Positions 8,559 to 16,738 of a stretch of DNA of 22,653 nt are shown here, piece by piece. Source of the DNA: Wenyingzhuangia sp039768865 (lineage in GTDB: Bacteria; Bacteroidota; Bacteroidia; Flavobacteriales; Flavobacteriaceae). Made by a program: the position numbers and the translations under genes. The DNA is taken from assembly GCF_039768865.1 (NCBI RefSeq), contig NZ_JBDMZQ010000136.1; one strand, given 5' to 3'. Each line of letters opens with the position of its first letter. Within the stretch, counting starts at the first letter, position 1. The notes beneath the pieces are model-generated. The model was not told the DNA's origin. It did not search any database and was given only the letters and a program-made list of their open reading frames with translations.

Positions 8559-11530
8559 GAGGGTTTAAACTGAGTGGTAAAATTTTATCTAATTCAGATC
8601 AAAGTCCCGTACCAGGTGCAAACGTAATTATTAAAGGAGGTTCAAGTGGGACCATTTCAGATTTTGATGGTAATTATCAAATTGCTGTAAAAGCAGGTGA
8701 TGTTGTCGTTGTCTCTTACATAGGTTTTACTTCGCAAGAAGTTGTGATTACGGATCAAACGTCCTTAACTACATATCTAGAGGAGGATGCTTCTGAACTA
8801 GAGGAGATAGTTGTTGTAGGGTATGGAGCTCGTAAGAAAAGTGACTTGACTGGTTCAGTATCTTCTGTGAAGACTGAAGAGTTAACAGCATTTCCAGTGT
8901 TAGATGCTGCTCAAGCATTACAAGGTCGTGCAGCTGGGGTTGTTGTTCAGTCCAATAATGGAGGAGAGCCGGGTGCGCCTATTTCTATCAAAATTAGAGG
9001 TAATACTTCTATTAACGCAAGTAGTTCACCATTAATAGTAGTAGATGGTTTTGTTGGTGGTGCAATGCCTCAACCAAATGACATTGCTTCTTTAGAGGTG
9101 TTAAAAGATGCTTCTGCGGCAGCTATTTATGGGTCAAGAGGGTCTAATGGAGTTGTCTTAGTTACCACGAAAAAAGGTAAAAAAGGAGCGTTAAATATTG
9201 AGTTAAACTCTACTTATGCTGTTCAAAATACAGCTAACAGGTTAGACTTATTGAATGCTGGAGATTTTGCCACTTATCAACAAGAGGTGTTTAACAACCA
9301 AGCTCTAACTGCAGGAGAATCTCCTGTTAGTTATAGTGGAGGTTCTGAAAACACAGATTGGCAAGATTTAATTTATCAACAAGGGAATACTCAAAATCAT
9401 CAACTTTCTTTTTCTGGGGGTTCTGAAAAAACAAACTTTTATGCGTCTGGAAATTATTTCAAACAAGAAGGGGTTGTTGTGAATTCTGGATTTGAGAGAG
9501 CAACTTTCTTATCAAACATAGATTCACAAGTTACAGATAAATTAAAATTAGGACTTAATCTTTTTGGAAGTAGAAGTACTCAAAATGGAATAGCAACACA
9601 AGCATCAGGAGGTGTTACTGCTGGAAATGATGATGTGGTTACTTTGTCTATGAGATTTTCACCAGACCTTGGGGTTATCGCTGAAGATGGAAGTTTTCAA
9701 ACAGATACTAGAGGAGATTTCCTTGATAACCCTTACGCGGTTGCTACAGAAAGAATTAACGAGACAATTACGGATAATTTCAGAGCAAATTCTTATTTAA
9801 GCTACGATATTTTAGAGGGTCTTACTTTCAGAACAACTTTAGGTTTCAGTTCTGTCAACCAAACAGAAGGTCTTTTCTTACCTTCAACTTTACCTGTTAC
9901 GGCAAGTCAAAAAGGAGGAGAAGCTACTTTGTTGAATAGTACGCGATCAACTATTTTGAGTGAGAATTATTTGACTTACATCAGAGAAATCGGTAAAGGT
10001 AAATTAACTTTATTAGGAGGGTACTCTTATCAAAAAGATTCAAATGAAACTTTTACAGCAGGAGCTCAAAAATTTCCGTCAAATAGTGTTGGGTATCACA
10101 ATCTAAATGCAGGTGCGGTTACAATGCAGCCAACTTCTTTTAGAAGAGTTTCAGAAACATTATCACAGTTTGGGAGAGTGAACTATGATTATGATGATAG
10201 GTACTTATTAACTGCAACTATAAGACGTGATGGAGCATCTAACTTTTCAAAAAATGAAAAGTACGCGACTTTTCCATCAGCTGCATTGGGTTGGAAAATA
10301 TCAAATGAAAGTTTTTTCCAAAACGTAGAAGCGGTTTCTAATTTAAAACTAAGAGCGAGTTGGGGTGAAACTGGAAATCAAGCCATCTCACCATACGGAT
10401 CATTGGCAAGTCTGAGAGCTATTTACTCTTCTGTAAATGGACAGCAAGTAAATGCAGTAACTCCAGATCAACCGTCTAATCCAGATTTAAAATGGGAGAC
10501 TTCAGTTCAAACAAATATTGGTTTAGATTTAGGTTTACTGAAAAACAGAATCAACCTTTCTTTAGATTATTATAATATTGATACTAAAGATTTGATCATG
10601 CGTAATACAGGATTACCAAAATATTTTGGTTTCCTAAATGATGAGATTTTAGCAAACGTTGGAGAAATTAATAATCAAGGATTTGAGATCTCTTTGAATG
10701 CGAATGTAATTTCTACAAAAGATTTTAGTTGGAATACCGACATAAATTGGTCAACTAACAAAAATAAAGTTGTGAAGTTATTGAACAATACAGATTGGTT
10801 TAATAGTGCTGCGCCTAGTTATTTTAGTGTAGGTAATACCTATATCTTGAGAGAGGGAGAAGCAGTTGGTCAATTTTGGGGTTATGATTACGTAGGTGTT
10901 CACCAAGGAGGTGATTTACCAGAAGGAACAGTAGGCGCTTCCTCGACTACTTTAGAAGGAGATCCATTGTTTAAGGATTTAGACGGTGACGGTGTAAGAG
11001 GTGCTAAGGATCAAACGATTATTGGTGATCCAAATCCTGATTTCACTTACGGATTTAACAACAATCTTTCTTACAAAAACTGGGATCTAAATATTTTCAT
11101 TCAAGGTTCACAAGGTGGAGAAATATTCAACATGACCAACGTACAGTTGTATAACGGAGAGTCTAACACAACTTATGATTACTTCAATGCTTCAAAAGAT
11201 GGAAGTGCTCCTCGTGCAGGAAATAATTCTACTAGAGAAATATCTTCTCGTTTTGTAGAAGATGGTAGTTACATTAGATTAAAGAATGTTGCTTTGGGAT
11301 ATAATTTGCCTGAAAATATTGTTGAAAAGATTGGATTTGAGAATGTAAGACTTTCAGTAAGTGCTCAAAACTTATTCACCATCACAGATTATTCTGGTTT
11401 AGATCCTGAGGTAAGTTATTTTGGTGGTAGTGGTTCAAACAACACTAAGAGAAATACTGCTCAAGGTTTTGACTTTGGTAACTACCCAACTTTACAGTCT
11501 GTGAACTTTAGCTTAAATATTAAATTTTAA
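8492..11530 (+). CDS. SusC-like TonB-dependent transporter, first copy
   Basis: 1012 residues, the normal size of SusC/RagA outer-membrane importers. Residues 1-22 are a signal peptide ending FAQ. About 26-100 is a carboxypeptidase-regulatory-like beta-sandwich (PVPGANVIIKG, SDFDGNYQI). The TonB-box/plug region starts at EEIVVVGYG (104-112), includes IKIRGNTS and AAIYGSRGSNGVVLVTTKKG and ends near 228. The rest is the 22-stranded barrel, closing with SVNFSLNIKF. With its SusD partner 23 bp downstream it should import alginate oligomers in a TonB-dependent way; the substrate is inferred from the flanking PL6, PL17 and PL7 lyases. The first 67 nt are nearly identical to those of the second susC gene at 13610, whereas the rest differs widely. 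A terminator follows the pair, so this unit is separate from the second one. Confidence 0.95.
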   Translation: MKLKKSITLIALLFFNIALFAQGGFKLSGKILSNSDQSPVPGANVIIKGGSSGTISDFDGNYQIAVKAGDVVVVSYIGFTSQEVVITDQTSLTTYLEEDASELEEIVVVGYGARKKSDLTGSVSSVKTEELTAFPVLDAAQALQGRAAGVVVQSNNGGEPGAPISIKIRGNTSINASSSPLIVVDGFVGGAMPQPNDIASLEVLKDASAAAIYGSRGSNGVVLVTTKKGKKGALNIELNSTYAVQNTANRLDLLNAGDFATYQQEVFNNQALTAGESPVSYSGGSENTDWQDLIYQQGNTQNHQLSFSGGSEKTNFYASGNYFKQEGVVVNSGFERATFLSNIDSQVTDKLKLGLNLFGSRSTQNGIATQASGGVTAGNDDVVTLSMRFSPDLGVIAEDGSFQTDTRGDFLDNPYAVATERINETITDNFRANSYLSYDILEGLTFRTTLGFSSVNQTEGLFLPSTLPVTASQKGGEATLLNSTRSTILSENYLTYIREIGKGKLTLLGGYSYQKDSNETFTAGAQKFPSNSVGYHNLNAGAVTMQPTSFRRVSETLSQFGRVNYDYDDRYLLTATIRRDGASNFSKNEKYATFPSAALGWKISNESFFQNVEAVSNLKLRASWGETGNQAISPYGSLASLRAIYSSVNGQQVNAVTPDQPSNPDLKWETSVQTNIGLDLGLLKNRINLSLDYYNIDTKDLIMRNTGLPKYFGFLNDEILANVGEINNQGFEISLNANVISTKDFSWNTDINWSTNKNKVVKLLNNTDWFNSAAPSYFSVGNTYILREGEAVGQFWGYDYVGVHQGGDLPEGTVGASSTTLEGDPLFKDLDGDGVRGAKDQTIIGDPNPDFTYGFNNNLSYKNWDLNIFIQGSQGGEIFNMTNVQLYNGESNTTYDYFNASKDGSAPRAGNNSTREISSRFVEDGSYIRLKNVALGYNLPENIVEKIGFENVRLSVSAQNLFTITDYSGLDPEVSYFGGSGSNNTKRNTAQGFDFGNYPTLQSVNFSLNIKF

Positions 11531-11553
11531 TAATTACTTAAAACATATATAAT

Positions 11554-13110
11554 ATGAAAACATATAAATATTTATTGTTACTGATCGGTTTATCAGTAAC
11601 TGGATGTTCTGATCTAGTAGAAGAACCTAAAGGTTTATTAGCGCCGGAGGGATTCTTTCAGACTACTGAAGATATTCAAACTGCGATAAATGCTACTTAT
11701 GCACACGCATACAATGAGCAAATTTGGGGAAGAAAGCTGTCTAATGCATTGATGTTACGTTCTGACATGGCTGCATTTCGACCAACAGGTTCTACTGCCA
11801 GAAGAGTTGAAATGGATACCCATACAATCACGGATGACAATGAAATGGTTTACGACCCATGGAACAGAATTTACAGAGGTATTGCAGCCGCTAATGAAGC
11901 TATTGCAGGAGCTGCTTTAGTAGATGTTCCAGATGCCGAAAAAAATCCAGTTGTAGCCCAAGCCTATTTCATGAGAGCATTTTACTACTTTCATTTGGTA
12001 AGGTTATTCGGAGAAGTTCCATATTTAACGGAACCTGTTACTGCAACAACTGCAGAAGCACAAGCTAAAATTAATAAGACCTCTGCAGAAGATGTTTATA
12101 AGGGAATTATAAAGGACTTAGAATTTGCGGAGGCTCATTTGCCGAATACACAACCTGCAAGATCTTTACCTTCCGCAGGAGCAGCAAAATCTTATTTAGC
12201 ACTGGTTTATTTGACAAAGGGTGACTGGCAAGATGCATATGACAAAGCAAAAGAAGTGATAAACAACAAAGCAGCATATGACTATGAGTTAGACTCAGAT
12301 TTTCAAAATTTATTTAATGCAGATGTTATAGACGCTTCAAAAGAGCCAATATTTGCTTTAGATTATAATAATGTAGAGGCTAGCGATAATGCTTATGATC
12401 AAGTTGCACCAATGACAGGTATTAGAAACAATTATCGTTTCGGAGCTGGAAATGGAGGTTGGGCTCAAGTTGTCCCAGAAATTAAGGTTTTTAATGACTG
12501 GCCAGCAGGTGACTATAGAAGAGCTGTAAGTTTTGATGATAAAGCAGTATTCTTTGGGGATCACGATTCTAACGAAGATACTCCAGACGAGGCCTATGAA
12601 GTTAACTATACTGAATTTGGAACTGCAGATGGTTCTGTACATGAACAAGCTTTGGCTAGACCATTTATTGCGAAGTACTACCGTTTTCCTGGGACATTTG
12701 CTCGAGGAGCTGTAAGAGCGACAAGTCACAACCCATCGATGATGCGTTATGCTGAGGTGTTGTTGATTGCAGCAGAAGCAGCTGTTGAAATTGGGAATCA
12801 AGAAGATGCTGTGACTTATGTGAATTTGGTTAGAGCAAGAGCTAGAGCTGGAGGTTCTTGGGCGAACGATTATTCTAATACTTCTGTTCCTGCTGATATT
12901 TCAGGTACAGTAACTGTAAATGATGTACTAGAGGAGAGAAGATATGAACTAGCTTTTGAATGTAAAAGATGGTACGATATTGCTAGAAGAAAGATTGGAG
13001 CACAGGCATTCGGTCCTAATGGTTTAGAAGTTCGACCTGAATTTTCAGACGCGGATTATTTAACTCCAATTCCTAACACAGAAATTGATAGTAACCCTAA
13101 TCTGGAGTAA
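11554..13110 (+). CDS. SusD-like surface glycan-binding lipoprotein, first copy
   Basis: 518 residues of the RagB/SusD family, an alpha-helical TPR-rich lipoprotein that forms a lid over its SusC partner and binds the imported glycan. The signal peptide ends VTGC, giving lipidated C18 followed by SDLVEEP; acidic residues after the cysteine fit the surface-export signal of Bacteroidota. Family features are EEPKGLLAPEGFFQTTEDIQ near the N-terminus, AQAYFMRAFYYFHLVRLFGEVPY (a TPR helix with the usual VRLFGxVP), and the C-terminal VLEERRYELAFECKRWYDIARR with PIPNTEID close to the end. It is 23 bp behind susC1 and is followed 68 bp later by a terminator. Binding of alginate oligomers is inferred from context only. 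Confidence 0.94.
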   Translation: MKTYKYLLLLIGLSVTGCSDLVEEPKGLLAPEGFFQTTEDIQTAINATYAHAYNEQIWGRKLSNALMLRSDMAAFRPTGSTARRVEMDTHTITDDNEMVYDPWNRIYRGIAAANEAIAGAALVDVPDAEKNPVVAQAYFMRAFYYFHLVRLFGEVPYLTEPVTATTAEAQAKINKTSAEDVYKGIIKDLEFAEAHLPNTQPARSLPSAGAAKSYLALVYLTKGDWQDAYDKAKEVINNKAAYDYELDSDFQNLFNADVIDASKEPIFALDYNNVEASDNAYDQVAPMTGIRNNYRFGAGNGGWAQVVPEIKVFNDWPAGDYRRAVSFDDKAVFFGDHDSNEDTPDEAYEVNYTEFGTADGSVHEQALARPFIAKYYRFPGTFARGAVRATSHNPSMMRYAEVLLIAAEAAVEIGNQEDAVTYVNLVRARARAGGSWANDYSNTSVPADISGTVTVNDVLEERRYELAFECKRWYDIARRKIGAQAFGPNGLEVRPEFSDADYLTPIPNTEIDSNPNLE

Positions 13111-13178
13111 ATCTAGGTGGTTAAACTTGTAGCTTTTTATAAAAAAAAAAGACACAAAATATTACTTTCAAAGTATGC

Positions 13179-13215
13179 AAAAAGAATCTATTGGTTTTCC
13201 AATAGATTCTTTTTT
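13179..13215 (+). terminator. Strong intrinsic terminator after susD1
   Basis: AAAAAGAATCTATTGG (13179-13194), a TTTT loop and the full complement CCAATAGATTC plus a T run (13199-13215) form a perfect stem of about 16 bp including A-U pairs. It separates the two SusC/D units. Its apex, TTGGTTTTCCAA (13191-13202), equals the first operator of the regulator gene base for base. Confidence 0.92.
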
Positions 13216-13334
13216 GCTTTTATAGCTTAGGATGAAGTTCCTTTTGGTTCATTTTCAGAAAATTTACTCTAGTTTGATACCCAATGTTTGGATAGCACAC
13301 ATTATTGTTTTTTTTCAGTTGCTCATAAAATAAT

Positions 13335-13365
13335 TTTGTTTTGTAACATATTAAATATATATTTG
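13335..13365 (+). promoter_or_regulatory. Promoter of the susC2-susD2-PKD-PKD-PL7 unit
   Basis: TTTG (13335-13338), 19 bp, then TATATTTG (13358-13365) match the Bacteroidota consensus. The box ends inside the first operator slot (13364). The stretch between the terminator and this promoter (13216-13334, about 120 bp) shows no gene or other signal I can support. Confidence 0.7.
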
Positions 13366-13399
13366 GTCAACCATTTTGGTTATCCAATTTGGTAAACCA
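13364..13399 (+). promoter_or_regulatory. Triple operator array upstream of susC2
   Basis: Three palindromes occupy consecutive 13-bp slots: TGGTCAACCA (13364-13373), TGGTTATCCA (13377-13386, one mismatch in the right half) and TGGTAAACCA (13390-13399). This is the only promoter in the window with all three slots filled by recognisable sites, which may make it the most tightly controlled. Confidence 0.82.
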
Positions 13400-13609
13400 A
13401 AAAAACAACCTAAAATTTAATAAACTATCGCTAAAAAAAATACAAAAAAATCAATTTTAACAGTCTTCAGAAACAACTTTATTGTTTGATAAGGTAAGTC
13501 ATAAGGGCTAAAAAAAAACACAAACACACATTCGATCACAGACAGTAATTAGTTTATTGGAGTGATTCGAACTTTATTAATTTTTTAAATTAACTTAACA
13601 CTAATACCA
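13400..13609 (+). other. Long 5' leader of susC2
   Basis: 210 bp of A-rich noncoding sequence between the last operator and the susC2 ATG. A small hairpin is possible (AAACAA 13471-13476 with TTGTTT 13482-13487). The last 30 nt before the ATG resemble those of the susC1 leader (TTTTTTAA... AACTAA/AACTTAA ... CTAAT ...), while the rest shows no clear similarity by eye. No known riboswitch was recognised. Confidence 0.35.
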
Positions 13610-13676
13610 ATGAAACTAAAAAAAAGTATAACACTAATAGCTTTATTGTTTTTCAATTTGGCTTTGTTTGCTCAGG
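13610..13676 (+). repeat. Near-identical susC 5' block, copy 2
   Basis: Matches 8492-8558 at 64 of 67 positions. It spans exactly the signal-peptide codons plus the first base after CAG. Confidence 0.8.
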
Positions 13677-16600
13677 AGAATTATAATCTGAGTGGTACGG
13701 TTTTATCTCAATCTGATAATAGTCCAATACCAGGTGTAAATGTAATCATCAAAGGAAGTTCTATAGGTTCCATATCAGATTTTGATGGAAACTATCAGCT
13801 TTCAGTTAAGAAAGGAGACGTTATTGTGCTTTCTTATTTGGGGTTTAAAACCAAAGAAATATCTATATCAGGGCAAAACAATTTAACTTCGGTGCTCCAG
13901 GAAGATGCATCTGCATTAGAAGAAGTTGTTGTTGTAGGGTATGGTACACAAAAGAAGTCTACCATAACTGGAGCCATTTCAAAAGTAACAAACGAAAAAT
14001 TAGATCAAGTTGCAGTTTCACGTGTTGATGAAGCTTTGATCGGTCAGGTTTCGGGGGTAAATATTCAAACTACAAATGCTGAGGCTGGTGCAGCTCCAAA
14101 AATTACAATTCGTGGTTTTGGTTCTATTTCTGGTGAAACAGGTCCAGCCCTAGTGGTTGATGGGATTGTTGTAGATTCTGATTTCTTATCTAACTTAGAT
14201 ATGAATGACATTGAGTCTTTTGAGGTATTAAAGGATGCGGCTTCTGCTGCTATTTATGGTTCTGAAGGAGCGAATGGTGTGATTATCATTTCTACAAAAG
14301 AAGGTAAAGTAGGGAAGACTAAGTTTAGTTATAAAACTTATTTTGGAAGTAAAGAAGCACACCAAAGTGATGGGTACAAAAAATCTGTTGCAGATTGGGC
14401 AGCTTACGAAGCAGGTCAGTCCGAAGAAGGAGTTGTGTCAGAACGAACTCAATACATGCAGCTTTTGGTAGATGCTTTAGGCGTTGATCGAGATTGGCAG
14501 GATGTTTTCTTTAATGGAGGTAATGTACAAAGTCACTCTTTTTCTGCAAGAGGAGGATCAAAAGACACTAAGTTCTCTACTTCTTTGAGATCTTTGAGTG
14601 ATGAAGGAGTTGTTATTACCGATAGCTATAACCTATACTCAGCAAACGTAAAGGTTGATAGTAAGTTAAATGATAGATTGAAGGTTGGTATTACGGCTAC
14701 ACCTTCTTACTCTAAGCGTAGAGCTTTGCCGACTTCTATTCACAACCCGATAAGACAGTCACCTTGGTTGCCTATATATCACACAGAAGAGTCTTTACAG
14801 TTTGTAGACAGAAATAATTACAGCGATGTTCAAGCAGGAGATTACTTTTATGAAAATCATTTGGTAGAGTTGGATTTAGATGGTGATGGTAGTGATACTC
14901 GTCCAAGAACTTCAGGAGATTCTAACCCTTACGCTCAGTATGTAGAAAGAGAACACTTTGAGTACAAAACAAAGATTTTTGGAAAAACATATTTAGAATA
15001 TAAAATAGATGATCATTTTAAATTCAAAACTCAGTTAGGGGTTACACTTGAGAATAGAAAAAGACATAGGTATGATGGTGTAAATTACCATGCCAATGGG
15101 GCGTCTAGATCTTTGTTGAATCTTCAAAATCAATCTAAAACCAGGTTGGTGAATGATAACTTATTGACTTATACAAATACAATAGGGAATCATGATATCA
15201 ATGTTCTATTAGGTTTGACATTCCAAGAGAGAAGATATGAAGAATCTATGGTTACAGGAACCGGTTTTACTAATGATTTGGTGAAAACATTAAATGCTGC
15301 AACTGCAGTTTCAACATGGTCAGAGTTCAATGAGACCAGAAGAAAGATAGGTTATTTTGCAAGATTGAATTATGCATTTAAAGAAAAGTATTTGTTAAAT
15401 GCTTCGGTAAGACGAGATGGTAGTTCAGTGTTTGGTGTAGATAGTAAGTGGGGTACTTTCCCAGCAGTATCTTTGGGGTGGAATGCTCATAAAGAAGAAT
15501 TTTTGCTAGAAAGCGATGTGATAAGTGTTCTAAAGCTAAGAGCTAGTTACGGGTTAACAGGAAATGAGAACTTTAGTAATTTGGGGAACAATACAATAAA
15601 CAGATTTCCATATATCTCATTGTTAGATTCAGATACTTATGCAGTTAATAATGTATCTTCAACAGCACCAAACCCAAGCAACCTTGCCAATACAGCGCTT
15701 CAATGGGAAGCAAATAAGGATTTAAGTGTGGGTATTGATTACGGATTTTTTAACAATACAATTACAGGTTCTGTGGATTGGTTCCAAAGAGAGAGTTATA
15801 ATTTGTTGTTGAACAACCCAGTAGGAGCTGTCACTGGTTTCTATTCAGGGATTGTGAATATTGGTCAAGTTGCGAATACGGGTTTAGAATTAGAAATCAA
15901 ATCAAGAAATATTGCTAATGAGAATTTTAAGTGGACAACTTCTGTAATCGCAACAACTTTGAAGAATGAGTTGGTTGATTTTGCTGACTCTGATGGTCAA
16001 ATACTTCAAGATACTTATGGTAGAAATACAGAATGGATTAATGCTTCGGGTAATCCGATATCCTCTTTTTACGGTTACGTAGTAGATGATACTAAACCTT
16101 TGCCAAATGAATACTGGGATACACCTTATTTCCCAATCAATGGAAAATCTGAACAGGTAATCGTAAAAGATTTAAATGGTGATGGAATCATTTCAGATTC
16201 AGACAAAACAGTATTAGGAGATCCTTATCCAGATTTGGTTTGGAGTATGACAAATGATTTTAAAATTAAGAATTTTGACTTGTCATTTATGATTCAAGGA
16301 AGTCATGGTTCACAAGTTAGAAATGTTGGTGATCAGTATTTTTACACGCATTGGCAAGGAGGGACTATCGATCAAGGTGCTGAGTTGGCTGTCCAAAATG
16401 AGTTGATCTCTCATCCAACTTTCTTACAGGATAGGGTCCTAACAAATGATATTGTACAAGGCGCTGGCTATCTTTCCTTGCGTAACGTAAATGTTGGGTA
16501 TAGTTTTCCAAAAGGATTTTTGTCAAAGTTTGGGTTAGAGTCTTTGAGATTGTATGCAACAGGTCAGAATTTAATTTATTACACCATGGATGAAAATTAT

Positions 16601-16720
16601 CACGGTTTCAATCCAGAACATTCTGATAGCAACACAGATGCAGTGTTAACTAGTGGAGGGCAAAGAGCAGGTACTCCTCAGTATAGAACAATGACATTAG
16701 GTTTAAATATTGACTTTTAA
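13610..16720 (+). CDS. SusC-like TonB-dependent transporter, second copy
   Basis: 1036 residues. Signal peptide 1-22 (ending FAQ), a carboxypeptidase-regulatory-like domain at about 26-100 (PIPGVNVIIKG, SDFDGNYQL), TonB-box/plug from EEVVVVGYGTQKKS near 105 with IKVTIRG-like ITIRGFGS and AAIYGSEGANGVIIISTKEG, then the outer-membrane barrel ending MTLGLNIDF. Apart from the shared signal peptide and N-terminal domain, its barrel and loops differ much from the first SusC, so the two probably take oligomers of different size or M/G make-up (inference). It starts unit C: susD2 follows after 18 bp, then two PKD lipoproteins and PL7. The start codon is set by the match to the first copy and by a clean signal peptide. 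Confidence 0.95.
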   Translation: MKLKKSITLIALLFFNLALFAQENYNLSGTVLSQSDNSPIPGVNVIIKGSSIGSISDFDGNYQLSVKKGDVIVLSYLGFKTKEISISGQNNLTSVLQEDASALEEVVVVGYGTQKKSTITGAISKVTNEKLDQVAVSRVDEALIGQVSGVNIQTTNAEAGAAPKITIRGFGSISGETGPALVVDGIVVDSDFLSNLDMNDIESFEVLKDAASAAIYGSEGANGVIIISTKEGKVGKTKFSYKTYFGSKEAHQSDGYKKSVADWAAYEAGQSEEGVVSERTQYMQLLVDALGVDRDWQDVFFNGGNVQSHSFSARGGSKDTKFSTSLRSLSDEGVVITDSYNLYSANVKVDSKLNDRLKVGITATPSYSKRRALPTSIHNPIRQSPWLPIYHTEESLQFVDRNNYSDVQAGDYFYENHLVELDLDGDGSDTRPRTSGDSNPYAQYVEREHFEYKTKIFGKTYLEYKIDDHFKFKTQLGVTLENRKRHRYDGVNYHANGASRSLLNLQNQSKTRLVNDNLLTYTNTIGNHDINVLLGLTFQERRYEESMVTGTGFTNDLVKTLNAATAVSTWSEFNETRRKIGYFARLNYAFKEKYLLNASVRRDGSSVFGVDSKWGTFPAVSLGWNAHKEEFLLESDVISVLKLRASYGLTGNENFSNLGNNTINRFPYISLLDSDTYAVNNVSSTAPNPSNLANTALQWEANKDLSVGIDYGFFNNTITGSVDWFQRESYNLLLNNPVGAVTGFYSGIVNIGQVANTGLELEIKSRNIANENFKWTTSVIATTLKNELVDFADSDGQILQDTYGRNTEWINASGNPISSFYGYVVDDTKPLPNEYWDTPYFPINGKSEQVIVKDLNGDGIISDSDKTVLGDPYPDLVWSMTNDFKIKNFDLSFMIQGSHGSQVRNVGDQYFYTHWQGGTIDQGAELAVQNELISHPTFLQDRVLTNDIVQGAGYLSLRNVNVGYSFPKGFLSKFGLESLRLYATGQNLIYYTMDENYHGFNPEHSDSNTDAVLTSGGQRAGTPQYRTMTLGLNIDF

Positions 16721-16738
16721 TTTTAAATAACAACTATT

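Noticed and set aside
13139..13150. Run of A after susD1 as a possible promoter or slippage element
   Set aside because: Such runs are common in this AT-rich DNA and nothing nearby gives it a role.
8279..13609. Riboswitch in the susC leaders
   Set aside because: I see no conserved core of a known class, and the two leaders do not resemble each other enough to support one shared aptamer.
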